A stretch of DNA of 64,000 bases from the NCBI GenBank assembly GCA_902806435.1, contig CADCWO010000165.1, positions 1 through 64,000 of the forward strand, written 5' to 3'. A program made the position numbers and the translations under genes. This document shows, in pieces, positions 18,984 through 28,291 of the stretch. This stretch comes from an uncultured Synechococcales cyanobacterium. GTDB lineage: Bacteria; Cyanobacteriota; Cyanobacteriia; Thermosynechococcales; Thermosynechococcaceae. Under the pieces are notes generated by a model. The model had not been told where the DNA came from. It ran no database searches and saw only the letters and a list, made by a program, of their open reading frames with translations. Each line of letters starts with the position of its first letter. Within the stretch, counting starts at the first letter, position 1.

Positions 18984-20900
18984 CTAGAACTGCAATGATG
19001 GTAGTGTTCGCTGCAAATAGTGGTGGTAGCGGCTTTGCAATTGCTGCGGGCTGAGTCCACCTGTCCAGTACTCGACCAAGGCATGGCCAAAGGCCCAGGC
19101 ATCTTGAGCGGCGGGGGCAGACGTTTCTAGCAGTAAGGGCCACAACACTTGTAAATCAAAACTACGAGAACCAGCATCAGTACGGGGCATCAATAGAGAA
19201 AACAGTTCATAGGCAATCTGGAGTTTTCCCATCACCACAGGCGCTTGTTCTACAGGAATCTTTTGCGCCAGCAGGACGGCTAAGCTGGGTGAGCCGGTGA
19301 TCAGGGTAGAAATAAAACTCAAAACGGGACTTTTGAGCAAAGAAGCTAGCCCCTGAGTGGTACTCATTTGGAGGGCGTACTGGTCAATCACCTTTGCCGC
19401 CGCCAAACTGCGTGTCTCTAAATCCTGCAGAAAGCGGGCCAGCCGCAGTTGCTTAGCTGGGGCGATCGCATTGATTAAAACCTCGGAAAGGGTTGAGACT
19501 CCCCAGGCAACTCGACCTTGGATGGCATCACCCGTGACTAAGGGTAAAATCGACTGGCAGTAAGGTCCGAGCACTTCCTGCCGGTACTGGAGTGCTTCCC
19601 GGATCGAGCGTTCTTTCGGCTGGCTACCTTGTCGCCAGTCATAGGGAGGGCGCCACTCTCGCACAGGACGCAAGCGATCGACCTGGGTCAAGACAGCAAT
19701 AATAGGCAATTTGCTGTCTGCCGCTTGGACGGCAGTGAGAAAATCCAAATCCATTTTCAGGGCCGGGTCTGTTGCAGGCGTGACCAGCAAGAGGGCATCG
19801 ACATCTTGCACTTGAGCCAGGACTTGCTCGCGCAGTTCCGGGCGACCAATCTGCTCATAGCCGGGGGCATCCCACAGGATCAAGCTTTCGCCGACCGCTG
19901 TTTTTAAGTGATAGTCCTGCACTCGGTCTGTGCTCGGCAAAACATCAACTGCAGCTTGCTCACTCTTAAATAAGGTATTGATTAAGCTACTTTTACCGGC
20001 CCCTGTGCGCCCGATCAGCAGCAGGTTGACAGGCTCCTGTTCTAGGTTCCGCCGATCCGTCTGGCTGAAGATTTCTCTCAGGGTTTTAGTCTGCGGTAGC
20101 TTTGGTTCAGATAGCTCCAAGGGCTTGGCGGCTGTGCCACTGTAGAGGGCAATCGCCCGTTTTCCCAGAGCTTTGAGGGCTTGTTCACGCAGTAGCTGCC
20201 CCAAATTGACAATTAGTTGCTGGTTTGCGGTGGCGCTGTAGCGTTGAGTTGCAGTTTTTGCTAAGGCGGCAGCTGGGTTCAATAGCCATTGCGTCCAGTT
20301 CCAAATCTTGAGTGCGGTTTGCGTGGCAGGCTCTAGTTTTTGATAAAGTTCATAAGCATCGTAGGCTTGGCCGATCGTGATCTGGTTTAAAGCGGGTGAT
20401 AGCTGCTGCATCCAACGCTCAACGTCCGTTACTGTGTCGCGGAGCAGTCCATAAGCTTGGGGAACGTAAATGTTGAGTAGAGGACGCTTCACTTGTGGGT
20501 AGTAGACTTTGGCGATCGCGGCAATCAGGGTTTGACAGCGCTGAGAAAAAATTGCCCAGTTCTCCCAGGGGGGAACGTCTTCCCGGGCAGCAAGCAGCAC
20601 TTTCTGCACTTCTGCCTCAGCTTGCTGCGCCAGGTTAGATCCGGCTACCGAGGGTAGAGATTCAGATTGGTCAGCCTCATCTAGTTCAGCCAGGGCAGTC
20701 TCGACCTGCTCGATTGCTGGGGGACGCAGCCACTTGACCAACAGCCAGCGCCAACCCGCAAATAGGAGGACAACCACAGCCCAGATCCAGTTGATGCCCC
20801 ACTGGTGGATCTGGAATCCTGCCGCAGTTGTCAGAAACCCCAGGATTGCAGTGATCGGCAAGGCCAGAACAACCCATTGCCAAACTTTCAGACGTACCAT
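18984..20900 (-). CDS. Membrane-anchored Era/dynamin-like GTPase
   Basis: The 638-residue product has two adjacent transmembrane helices at about 8-27 and 35-53, then a helical region, and then a GTPase domain: P-loop GRTGAGKSS at about 297-305, G3 DAPGYEQ at about 343 and G4 TQVDR at about 408. The C-terminal 200 residues are helical. It fits the broad family of 50S-binding/Era-like GTPases with membrane anchors common in cyanobacteria, for which no role is proven. The start ATG at 20900 is clear, and the gene is monocistronic. Confidence 0.78.
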   Translation of the reverse strand: MVRLKVWQWVVLALPITAILGFLTTAAGFQIHQWGINWIWAVVVLLFAGWRWLLVKWLRPPAIEQVETALAELDEADQSESLPSVAGSNLAQQAEAEVQKVLLAAREDVPPWENWAIFSQRCQTLIAAIAKVYYPQVKRPLLNIYVPQAYGLLRDTVTDVERWMQQLSPALNQITIGQAYDAYELYQKLEPATQTALKIWNWTQWLLNPAAALAKTATQRYSATANQQLIVNLGQLLREQALKALGKRAIALYSGTAAKPLELSEPKLPQTKTLREIFSQTDRRNLEQEPVNLLLIGRTGAGKSSLINTLFKSEQAAVDVLPSTDRVQDYHLKTAVGESLILWDAPGYEQIGRPELREQVLAQVQDVDALLLVTPATDPALKMDLDFLTAVQAADSKLPIIAVLTQVDRLRPVREWRPPYDWRQGSQPKERSIREALQYRQEVLGPYCQSILPLVTGDAIQGRVAWGVSTLSEVLINAIAPAKQLRLARFLQDLETRSLAAAKVIDQYALQMSTTQGLASLLKSPVLSFISTLITGSPSLAVLLAQKIPVEQAPVVMGKLQIAYELFSLLMPRTDAGSRSFDLQVLWPLLLETSAPAAQDAWAFGHALVEYWTGGLSPQQLQSRYHHYLQRTLPSLQF

Positions 20901-21249
20901 TATTACTTATTGTCAATACTTTGTTTTTAGTTTAGGCAATATTGCTGTTCATGCTTGATCAGCCAAATTAAGACATTAAAAAAGCCCTGGACTCATCCGG
21001 GGCTTGTAACTTTTTCTTCCAGGTTTTGGTTTGTTTCTTTAGTTGGCGCAGTCTAGCCGATGCCTGCCTGGATTTATTATTTCGTCCTTGTCGTCTGGGC
21101 GATTCCCAGGATTTTAACCTCATTACTAACCTCCTACTTTAAGGAGCAAGATAACTTGATTATAAAAGGTAGAACCGGAAGGAATCTACAGTTGAAGCCC
21201 ATAAATCCCTCCCGGTGCAGATTGCAAAAGTTACTAGAAAGCTAGGAAA
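20901..21249. other. Gap upstream of membrane GTPase; may encode a small RNA or 3' UTR
   Basis: No convincing coding frame is present. The interval carries a strong hairpin (20982-21005, listed separately) that acts toward the minus strand. The nearest minus-strand stop codon is at 21250, about 245 bp away. Between them is a TTTT/GGTTTT-rich stretch with several short self-complementary segments and no tRNA or known RNA match. Confidence 0.35.
20978..21005 (-). terminator. Rho-independent-type terminator (minus strand)
   Basis: The arms AAGCCCTGGA (20982-20991) and TCCGGGGCTT (20996-21005) pair over 10 bp with one G-T wobble around a 4-nt loop. Read on the minus strand, the stem is followed by six T residues (complement of 20978-20983). 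It would stop transcription coming from the 60-codon gene at 21250-21432, just before the GTPase promoter. Confidence 0.65.
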
Positions 21250-21432
21250 TTATGCAGCTGTATCCTCTCGGTTGAGCTGGCGCTCAATAGTCTCGATTGC
21301 AGCGTTAAGCCCTGCTAGTCTGGTCTCTAAATCATCTCGCATCGCCTGAAGGAACTTGAGCTTACGTTCTTGATAGCTTCTGCGGGAAATAGGCTCACCG
21401 CCCCAGCAGGTATTAGTCCAAAAAGGAAACAT
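21250..21432 (-). CDS. Small hypothetical protein with coiled-coil
   Basis: The 60-residue product has an N-terminus MFPFWTNTCWGG and a helical, charged segment from about residue 22 (QERKLKFLQAMRDDLETRL) that would form one amphipathic coiled-coil. It has a clean ATG start and resembles short conserved cyanobacterial proteins of unknown role. It lies upstream of the Crp/Fnr gene in the opposite direction. Confidence 0.5.
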   Translation of the reverse strand: MFPFWTNTCWGGEPISRRSYQERKLKFLQAMRDDLETRLAGLNAAIETIERQLNREDTAA

Positions 21433-21707
21433 AGTGCATCCTTGAAATCTATTTCTTATTCCATCTTGACCAAAGTTTTAGGGCATGATCGCAGGCAATG
21501 GGTAGCGATTGCCGTATCAGTTTCTAGGTAAAATCCGGCTTTGGCTCAGCTGCGATCGCGCGGTTTTACGTTTTTATCACCTAATTATTACTTTCCCATT
21601 TCTGAACTGGTCATTTCTGAATTGACCGTTGCTGGATGGGGATGTTGGTGGTAGGCTGTCACCTAGCTTTCAGATATCATGTTGTTTGTCACCATTAGGG
21701 GGGTTAA

Positions 21708-22256
21708 GTGACCAAGGTCGTACTAGCCAGTCTGAGACGCTGGATTGGCAGCCGTGGTAGTTCACTGCCATCCCAGCCTGACAGTGTCTGGAAAATAGAG
21801 CGCGGGGTCGTGCGCACGGTAACCTGGACCGAAGCGGGTACCCCGATCACTTTAGGCTATTGGGGACCTGGGGACGTGGTCGGCCAACCCCTGTCTCGGG
21901 TCAGTCCCTATCAGATTGAGTGCTTGACAAGTGTTGAAGCCAGTCTGGTGCCCGCTCACTTGTGGCATCAAGTTTTGGATTCTATTGTTTTACATGGGCA
22001 ACAGGTAGAAGAACTTCTGAGTATTCTTCACCAGGAACGTATCCCCCTGCGCTTGCTGCAAATATTGGGCTGGTTAGCCCAGAAGTTCGGTCGTCAGGTG
22101 GACCAAGGACAACTTATTGATCTGCGGTTGACCCATCAAGAGATTGCAGGCGTAATTGGAACAACGCGAGTAACCGTGTCGCGGCTGCTCAAAAAGCTGG
22201 AGCGAGAGGGGCGGATCAGGCGTTTTCGGCAGCATATTGTTCTTTGCCACCATTAG
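21708..22256 (+). CDS. Crp/Fnr family transcriptional regulator
   Basis: This 182-residue regulator starts at GTG 21708 with a strong AGGGGGG ribosome-binding site. The N-terminal effector domain is short and lacks an obvious cyclic-nucleotide phosphate cassette. The C-terminal winged helix-turn-helix is clear: LTHQEIAGVIGTTRVTVSRL at about 144-163, followed by a basic wing. The target genes and ligand are unknown. It differs from NtcA in its N-terminal domain but has a similar recognition helix. The gene is followed 116 bp later by the methyltransferase gene. Confidence 0.85.
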   Translation: MTKVVLASLRRWIGSRGSSLPSQPDSVWKIERGVVRTVTWTEAGTPITLGYWGPGDVVGQPLSRVSPYQIECLTSVEASLVPAHLWHQVLDSIVLHGQQVEELLSILHQERIPLRLLQILGWLAQKFGRQVDQGQLIDLRLTHQEIAGVIGTTRVTVSRLLKKLEREGRIRRFRQHIVLCHH

Positions 22257-22372
22257 CTTCAGTGATCGTAGGGCTCCCCTTTCAGCAGTAACTTGTACCA
22301 GCTCTTAGAGAGAAAACCTTGATGCGAGAATGAAGAGACGCTCAATCAAGAGTTGCTAGGGGCAGGTGAGTA

Positions 22373-22978
22373 ATGGCTAAACAACGTGAACTCCCTGATT
22401 GGGAGCAGTTATACCAGGAGAAGGAAGTAGAATCTATGCCTTGGTTCAATCCGGAGCTTGATCCGGAGCTTGACCAAGCCTTAACAAGGCTAGAGCTCCA
22501 TCAAGGAGCAGTATTGGATCTAGGCACTGGGCCTGGAACCCAAGCCATAGCATTAGCCGAGCGCGGCTTTCAGGTGACGGCTACCGATCTTTCCGCTACC
22601 GCCATCCGTAAAGCTGAGAGTCGAGCTAAAGCAAAGGGGCTAGACATCGCCTTTAAGCAGGACAACATCCTCAACAGCCAGCTTGACCAAGATTTTGATT
22701 TTGCCTGGGACCGAGGTTGTTTCCATGTGTTTCCGCCCGAGCAGCGGCAGGATTACGTTCAGGTAGTTGCTCGGCTTATTAAGCCTGATGGTTACTTGTT
22801 TTTGAAGTGCTTTAGTTACTTGCAGCCCGGGGAAGAAGGCCCGTATCGCTTTACTGGCGAAGAGATTCAAGAGATTTTTAACCGTCACTTCCAAGTCTGC
22901 TCGGTCATTGAAACGGTGTACCAGGGAACCTTAGACCCTTTACCACGGGCCTTGTTTTGCATCTTACAACGCCAGTAA
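22373..22978 (+). CDS. Class I SAM-dependent methyltransferase (TPMT/TehB-like)
   Basis: The 201-residue enzyme has motif I VLDLGTGPGTQ at residues 47-57, an acidic residue after the second strand (TATDLSATA, about 68-76) and the DRGCFHVF segment seen in thiopurine-methyltransferase-like proteins. The N-terminus DWEQLYQEKEVESMPWF is also typical of that group. The substrate is unknown; small thiol, selenium or tellurium compounds are possibilities from the family only. Confidence 0.82.
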   Translation: MAKQRELPDWEQLYQEKEVESMPWFNPELDPELDQALTRLELHQGAVLDLGTGPGTQAIALAERGFQVTATDLSATAIRKAESRAKAKGLDIAFKQDNILNSQLDQDFDFAWDRGCFHVFPPEQRQDYVQVVARLIKPDGYLFLKCFSYLQPGEEGPYRFTGEEIQEIFNRHFQVCSVIETVYQGTLDPLPRALFCILQRQ

Positions 22979-23247
22979 AATTTGACTGTGAGAAGGAGCA
23001 ACTACTAAACAGTAAGTCGACACGGTATCTCAACAGCTTAATTAAGCTAGCCCTAATGTCTATGCTCGCGCTAGTGGACTGGCACCACCTCGCGCCACAA
23101 GCAAATACCCGTCCTGGTAAGCAAAATGGCAGAGGCTCGATAAGCATCCAAGAAACAGCGCAAGCGCGATCGCGCTTGCGTTATCGCCCATCCCCCTGAC
23201 CAATACTGCACAATAGTGATAACTGAATCACTTCACGGCAGTTATCT

Positions 23248-24426
23248 ATGCGCGTAATCTTAATGACCGGGAAAGGGGGCGTTGGTAAAACCTCCGTTGC
23301 TGCTGCGACTGGGTTACGTTGTGCAGAGCTGGGGTATAGAACCTTAGTCTTAAGTACTGACCCAGCTCACTCTCTGGCAGACAGCTTTGATCTGGAACTA
23401 GGACACGAGCCGGTCCAGGTGCGATCGCATCTGTGGGGTGCAGAACTTGATGCCTTGATGGAGCTAGAAGACAACTGGGGAGCAGTGAAGCGCTACATCA
23501 CGCAAGTGCTCCAGGCAAGAGGGCTAGAAGGCATCCAAGCGGAGGAGCTGGCAATTTTACCGGGGATGGACGAAATCTTTAGCCTGGTGAGGATGAAGCG
23601 CCACTACGACGAACAACAGTACGATGTCTTGATCATTGACTCTGCCCCCACAGGCACGGCACTACGGCTATTAAGTTTACCAGAGGTAAGTGGTTGGTAC
23701 ATGCGGCGTTTCTACAAGCCGCTGCAAAAGATGTCGGTTGCCCTGCGACCACTGGTAGAACCTTTCTTCAGACCGATCGCCGGATTTTCTCTACCAGATA
23801 AAGAGGTCATGGATGCGCCCTACGAGTTCTATGAACAGATTGAATCCTTGGAAAAAATCTTGACAGACAATAGTCAAACCTCTGTGCGCCTGGTCACCAA
23901 TCCTGAAAAAATGGTCATTAAGGAGTCACTACGTGCCCACGCGTACCTCAGTCTGTACAATGTTGCAACTGACTTGATTGTGGCAAATCGGATTATTCCG
24001 GATGAAGTCAGTGACCCTTTTTTCACTCGTTGGAAGGAAAATCAACAGCAGTACCGTCAAGAGATCCATCAAAACTTCCAGCCATTACCAGTCAAAGAAG
24101 TACCGCTATATCCGGAAGAGCTATGTGGCATACCTGCTTTGGAACGCTTGAAAGATACTCTCTACCAGGATGAAGACCCAACGCAGGTTTACTACAAAGA
24201 AACCACACTCCGGGTGGTGCAGGATGGGGGACACTACAGCCTGGAACTTTACCTGCCAGGAATACCTAAAAGCCAAGTTGAACTGAGCAAATCGGCCGAT
24301 GAGTTAAACATTCGCATTGGCAACCATCGACGTAACCTAGTTCTGCCGCAAGCCCTAGCCGCCCTACAACCAACAGGGGCAAAAATGGAGTCAGACTACC
24401 TCAAGATTAGCTTTGGTGATACCTAA
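23248..24426 (+). CDS. ArsA/Get3 family ATPase with C-terminal Hsp20-like domain
   Basis: The 392-residue protein has the deviant Walker [10 protein letters not shown] at 8-16 and the switch II-like [15 protein letters not shown] at about 132-146. Residues from about 305 form an alpha-crystallin-like beta domain (the ArsA_HSP20 type). This layout is that of bacterial/plastid Get3 homologues rather than of arsenite pumps. No arsB-like membrane partner adjoins. The likely role is chaperoning of hydrophobic or tail-anchored proteins (inference from the eukaryotic family). Confidence 0.85.
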   Translation: MRVILMTGKGGVGKTSVAAATGLRCAELGYRTLVLSTDPAHSLADSFDLELGHEPVQVRSHLWGAELDALMELEDNWGAVKRYITQVLQARGLEGIQAEELAILPGMDEIFSLVRMKRHYDEQQYDVLIIDSAPTGTALRLLSLPEVSGWYMRRFYKPLQKMSVALRPLVEPFFRPIAGFSLPDKEVMDAPYEFYEQIESLEKILTDNSQTSVRLVTNPEKMVIKESLRAHAYLSLYNVATDLIVANRIIPDEVSDPFFTRWKENQQQYRQEIHQNFQPLPVKEVPLYPEELCGIPALERLKDTLYQDEDPTQVYYKETTLRVVQDGGHYSLELYLPGIPKSQVELSKSADELNIRIGNHRRNLVLPQALAALQPTGAKMESDYLKISFGDT

Positions 24427-24802
24427 ATTCAAACTAGGTGCTAAGCAGACCGGGGAGCCATGAGTGAACTTTAAGCTGCCAACTGAGAAGCAGATTCTAA
24501 ATCACTATCACAATGGCACTCTTGGGGGGCATAGGATTGATAAATCTGTACAGCCTCGTTCATCCGCAGCCCTATATTTTCCATCAAGATTAGATGTGCC
24601 ACGCTTGCTTGTGGGTTCATCAGTGCCGTTACTAGGGTTGCACTCTCTTTACGATTGATTGGTCGCTTCCAGTGCGCCTCTAAAGCTTTTTCAGCTCGGT
24701 GGCGACAAAATACTTGCATAAAACCTGATCTAGAGACATCTTGCTAGGTATTATTACCTAACATCTTCAGAGCATCTCGTATCATCCTTTACGAAACCTA
24801 GT
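24427..24802. other. Gap between ArsA-like gene and dnaN
   Basis: This 376-bp interval contains a doubtful minus-strand ORF (24471-24719). A small perfect hairpin, TAGGTA-TTAT-TACCTA, lies at about 24744-24759 with no T-run. No other feature was recognised. Confidence 0.35.
24471..24719 (-). CDS. Doubtful small ORF
   Basis: The 82-codon frame has an ATG start and a basic N-terminal third, followed by KRPINRKESATLVTALMNPQ and an acidic tail. It is not recognised. The ALMNP segment loosely recalls antitoxin-type DUF1778 tails, but the resemblance is too weak to assign. It could be a remnant or a chance frame. Confidence 0.3.
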   Translation of the reverse strand: MQVFCRHRAEKALEAHWKRPINRKESATLVTALMNPQASVAHLILMENIGLRMNEAVQIYQSYAPQECHCDSDLESASQLAA

Positions 24803-25963
24803 CTAAGCTCGAATTTGAATGGGCATAATCAGGTAGGTCATTTTTCGGCCGCCTAGGGGAGAAAGCACCGCGGGTGTTGTTTCGGAATTGCACTGTAGTT
24901 GCACCTGCGCACCGCTCATCGCTTTCAATCCGTCCACCATATACTTCACATTAAAGGCAATCTCAAGAGAACTAGGAGCCTCTCCTTGGCTCTGGGATGA
25001 ATGGTGGGAGATTTGTGCTGGTAAAGACTCTTCTCCACTGCCAAAGGCAGGCGCTTCTGCTGACAAAGCGAGTTGTTGGCTGTTGTTGTCAATCGTCAAT
25101 TTGACCACATTGTTTTTTTGGGCTGCCAGTACAGCAATCCGCTCTAGAGAGGCGACTAAAAGCGATCGCTCAACTGTCACCTGCCAGCTAAACTGCTGGG
25201 GAATCAGTTGATGATAGTTAGGATATTGTCCCTCTAGTAGCCGACAACTCAAACGGTCTGAACCATCGGGCTTGACAAATTCAAAGCTAATCTGGCTCAC
25301 GTCAAATCTAAGGGACAATGGTTTCTCTAAATCATTTGAGGTACGGCCCATCATCCGCTCTAGTTCTCGCAATGCCTTGGCGGGAATTGTCACTGAGGTG
25401 TCAGGCAGTTCCGCCCCATGAGCTGAGGTAGTAACGGCTAAACGATGACCATCCGTTGCCGCAAATTCAAGGGAATCGAGTTGGCTACTGAGGTGTAGAC
25501 CGGTCAGCACCTGTTTAGTTTCATCGGTGCTAGCGGCAAATAATGAACCCTGCAATCCATCCAGAAGCGTAGCCGCCGGCAATACTAATGGCAGGGCATC
25601 TTGAATCTCCGGTAGACCAGGAAACTCTTCTGCCGTAATACCTTGCATCTGGTAATGGCCGGATGCACAGGCTAATGTTACTGCTAGCTCGTGGGCATTA
25701 ATTTCAATCGCAGTATTCGGCAGACGTGAAACAATATCGTTGAGAAAGCGCGCAGGAAGTGTGATTGCCCCTTTAGCCTCGACTTGAGCCGGAATCCACA
25801 CCTGTATGCCTAGACTTAAGTCAAAAACCGTCAAACCTAATCGTGACTCTTCAGCTGTGAGTAGAACGTTCGCAAGAACTGGATGAGCAGGATTTGCAGG
25901 TACAACTCGGCTCAGGAGAGACAACTTGGCACTGAAATCGCTTTGGGCACAAACCAGTTTCAT
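24803..25963 (-). CDS. dnaN: DNA polymerase III beta sliding clamp
   Basis: The 386-residue product forms the ring that tethers the replicative polymerase to DNA. It opens MKLVCAQSDFSAKLSLLSRV and ends with YLIMPIQIRA, the usual C-terminal (M/L)P(I/M)R-type tail. Three repeated clamp folds fill the length, which is typical. ATG 25963 is preferred over the TTG one codon upstream. It lies downstream of dnaA across the origin region, on the same strand. Confidence 0.96.
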   Translation of the reverse strand: MKLVCAQSDFSAKLSLLSRVVPANPAHPVLANVLLTAEESRLGLTVFDLSLGIQVWIPAQVEAKGAITLPARFLNDIVSRLPNTAIEINAHELAVTLACASGHYQMQGITAEEFPGLPEIQDALPLVLPAATLLDGLQGSLFAASTDETKQVLTGLHLSSQLDSLEFAATDGHRLAVTTSAHGAELPDTSVTIPAKALRELERMMGRTSNDLEKPLSLRFDVSQISFEFVKPDGSDRLSCRLLEGQYPNYHQLIPQQFSWQVTVERSLLVASLERIAVLAAQKNNVVKLTIDNNSQQLALSAEAPAFGSGEESLPAQISHHSSQSQGEAPSSLEIAFNVKYMVDGLKAMSGAQVQLQCNSETTPAVLSPLGGRKMTYLIMPIQIRA

Positions 25964-26463
25964 CAAGTTTTAATTACTAAGTTTCAACTACTCAAACTTT
26001 AATTCGCCTACTTCTGATTAGAAACACCGAGGTGCTAATCAGCTGCTATACCCTCAGCTTGGATGCACATCCTACCACCCCTGCCAGTAATCCGCTAGTC
26101 AGCTTGTCAATTGCCTGCTAAAGATTCCTTCTAAATATTTTTAAATTTAAAGATAGTAGTAGTAGAGTCTGTGGAAAATGTGGAAAACTTTTTAAAACCA
26201 TTGTTCCCAAAAGCTTTGAGCTAGATCTGCCCTGTGGAAAACCTGTGGAGAAAGTAGGGGGTTTTTCCACAGGGCAGATAAGCTTAGCAAAATTATCCCC
26301 AGAATGCTTAGGTTTTCCACAGGTTTTCCACAGCTTATTCCACAGAAAAAGGCTATTTTTCCACAGGCTATTCTTCGGTTTACAAATATTTACGACAAAA
26401 TTTATTATAAATTAATGATAGGTTTTTTTAAGCTAAGATTACTTGAATTGCCAAGTCAAGGCT
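25964..26463. other. oriC: Chromosomal replication origin oriC (dnaA-dnaN intergenic)
   Basis: The 500-bp gap carries ten DnaA boxes between 26170 and 26365. Perfect TTTTCCACA or its complement is at 26170-26178, 26179-26187, 26233-26241, 26263-26271, 26313-26321, 26324-26332 and 26357-26365. One-mismatch boxes are at 26244-26252, 26293-26301 and 26336-26344. The first four point left and the rest point right. An A/T-rich stretch at about 26376-26446, next to the dnaA stop, is the likely unwinding element. A dnaA-dnaN location with clustered boxes is the standard bacterial oriC setting. Confidence 0.9.
26225..26279. repeat. 17-bp perfect inverted repeat within oriC
   Basis: ATCTGCCCTGTGGAAAA (26225-26241) is the exact reverse complement of 26263-26279, with a 21-bp spacer that holds a further near-match DnaA box. 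Each arm contains a full DnaA box plus eight extra matched bases, so the symmetry is more than two opposed boxes. Confidence 0.9.
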
Positions 26464-27840
26464 TCAAGCTTGGGCCTGGCTAGCCGAGTTAATACGCTCG
26501 GTTAGTTGGCGGATAGTTTGGGCCATTTTTGGATCAGTACGCTGCAATTCCGAGATCTTCTCACAGCTGTAAATCACTGTGGTATGGTCTTTGCCGCCAA
26601 ATTCCTCTCCTATTTTCGGTAAGCTTAGCCCGGTATGATGGCGCATCAGATACATGCCAATTTGTCGTGCCAAGCTAGTTTCTCGGCGGCGGGAGCTGCT
26701 TTTAAGATCTTCTAAGGGAACTCGAAACATGTCGACAATGGCTGTCAGCACTGTTTCTGGTGAAGCTTCAATGATCTCAGTCGCCGGGTTCAGCACGGGG
26801 GAAATATTCTCGACGGTCATTGGTAGTCCCGAAATCGAGATGTAAGCTACTGCCCGGATCAAGGCTCCCTCTAGTTCTCGGATGTTAGAGGTGTAATTGG
26901 AGGCAATGTACTCAATTACCTCTCTGGGTAAACGGATATTTTCGTACTCAGCCTTTTTTTGCAGAATTGCCATCCGGGTTTCGAGATCAGGAGCTTGAAT
27001 GTCAGCGATCAAACCCATAGAGAAGCGAGAGCAGAGACGTTCCTGTAGACGCGGAATTTGGCTAGGAGGACGGTCAGAAGCTAGTACTACCTGTTTGCCT
27101 GCTTCATGCAGGGTGTTGAAAGTGTGGAAAAACTCCTCCTGGGTGTACTCTTTGCCCTCAATAAATTGGATATCATCCACCAGCATCACATCCACCGCCC
27201 GGTAGTGTTCTCGGAAGCTTTGCATACTGTCTTTGCGAATCGCTGCAATCAAGTCGTTGGTAAATTGCTCTGTAGAAACATAGAAGATCTTCGAATCGGG
27301 ACGGATTTCCAAACGATAATGACCAATCGCTTGCATGAGATGGGTTTTGCCTAGACCAACACCACCACATAAAAATAGGGGATTAAATTCTCGGCCCGGA
27401 GATTCTGCCACCGCCAAGCAGGCAGCATGGGCCATGCGGTTGTTGGGACCAACAACGAAGCGCGAAAAGCTGTACTTGAGATTGAGGTCAGTCGGCTTTT
27501 GCTGGCTTGGCCTTGTATTCTCTGGGGTATTAGCTTTGGCGGGTAGGGGGGAGATAATGCCGGGATCAGTGGCGTTACCAACGTCATCCCCTTGGGCAAT
27601 CACGATTTGAATGTCAACTGGGTGACCAAGCACATCCTGTACCACGTCAAAAATCGTTTTAATGTAGTACTTTTGCAGCCAGTTGCGGGCGAAGGGATTG
27701 GGGGTAAGAATGACTAAGCGATCGCCCTCTAGTTTCTGCGCACTAGCGGTTTTAATCCACGTTTCAAATGTCGGACGGCTTAGCTGAAGCTGCAATCGCT
27801 CAAGTACCTGGCTCCAAAGACTTTCAACGGAAATTTCCAC
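26464..27840 (-). CDS. dnaA: Chromosomal replication initiator protein DnaA
   Basis: The 458-residue protein has domain I (residues 1-85), a variable linker (86-118) and an AAA+ domain with Walker [11 protein letters not shown] (158-167) and Walker B VDDIQF (221-226). The C-terminal DNA-binding domain carries the signature [15 protein letters not shown] at about 416-430. All domains are intact. It binds the box cluster just downstream. It is divergent from rpmH across 280 bp. Confidence 0.97.
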   Translation of the reverse strand: MEISVESLWSQVLERLQLQLSRPTFETWIKTASAQKLEGDRLVILTPNPFARNWLQKYYIKTIFDVVQDVLGHPVDIQIVIAQGDDVGNATDPGIISPLPAKANTPENTRPSQQKPTDLNLKYSFSRFVVGPNNRMAHAACLAVAESPGREFNPLFLCGGVGLGKTHLMQAIGHYRLEIRPDSKIFYVSTEQFTNDLIAAIRKDSMQSFREHYRAVDVMLVDDIQFIEGKEYTQEEFFHTFNTLHEAGKQVVLASDRPPSQIPRLQERLCSRFSMGLIADIQAPDLETRMAILQKKAEYENIRLPREVIEYIASNYTSNIRELEGALIRAVAYISISGLPMTVENISPVLNPATEIIEASPETVLTAIVDMFRVPLEDLKSSSRRRETSLARQIGMYLMRHHTGLSLPKIGEEFGGKDHTTVIYSCEKISELQRTDPKMAQTIRQLTERINSASQAQA

Positions 27841-28120
27841 AACTTACCTCAATTGCAAACCCTACTTAAGACAATGAACGCGACTGGGGCCGGAAGCTAG
27901 GCTCGCTTGAAGGCCAATCTTATCGGGGTAAACCCTGGGCAAGCTCCCTAATCGACGCGTATGACAGATATGCTTTCGCACAAAAATATTACAGGCATCA
28001 TCAAACCAATTGCCCTGGCTTTGACAAAGGGCAGTCGAGGTCTCGCAGTCACAAGTGATAAGATTGTAGACTATGAATTCTTGGTTGATTTCGAATCTGC
28101 TGTAGTCATTCAAAACTATC

Positions 28121-28258
28121 ATGACCAAACGTACCCTCGGCGGCACTAGTCGTAAACGCAAAAGAACATCTGGATTTAGAGCTCGCATGCGCTCTCATAC
28201 AGGCCAAGAGGTGATCAAAGCCCGGCGCACTAAAGGGCGTGTCCGGCTTGCTGTTTAA
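28121..28258 (+). CDS. rpmH: 50S ribosomal protein L34
   Basis: The 45-residue basic protein opens [20 protein letters not shown] and ends [11 protein letters not shown], the standard L34 sequence. It sits divergent from dnaA and 33 bp before rnpA, the near-universal bacterial order. It heads a run of co-directional genes reaching at least to the ycf46 homologue. Confidence 0.96.
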   Translation: MTKRTLGGTSRKRKRTSGFRARMRSHTGQEVIKARRTKGRVRLAV

Positions 28259-28291
28259 GCCAGACAGTGAGTCTGACACCTAGATTGGAAC

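Noticed and set aside
21060-21245. 61-codon plus-strand ORF opposite the putative small RNA
   Set aside because: Poor start context, and the C-terminal half does not look coding.
22957-23199. 80-codon ORF after the methyltransferase
   Set aside because: It overlaps the methyltransferase end in another frame and lacks any start context or pattern.
27862-28188. 108-codon minus-strand ORF across rpmH
   Set aside because: It lies antisense to rpmH and the dnaA-rpmH promoter region.
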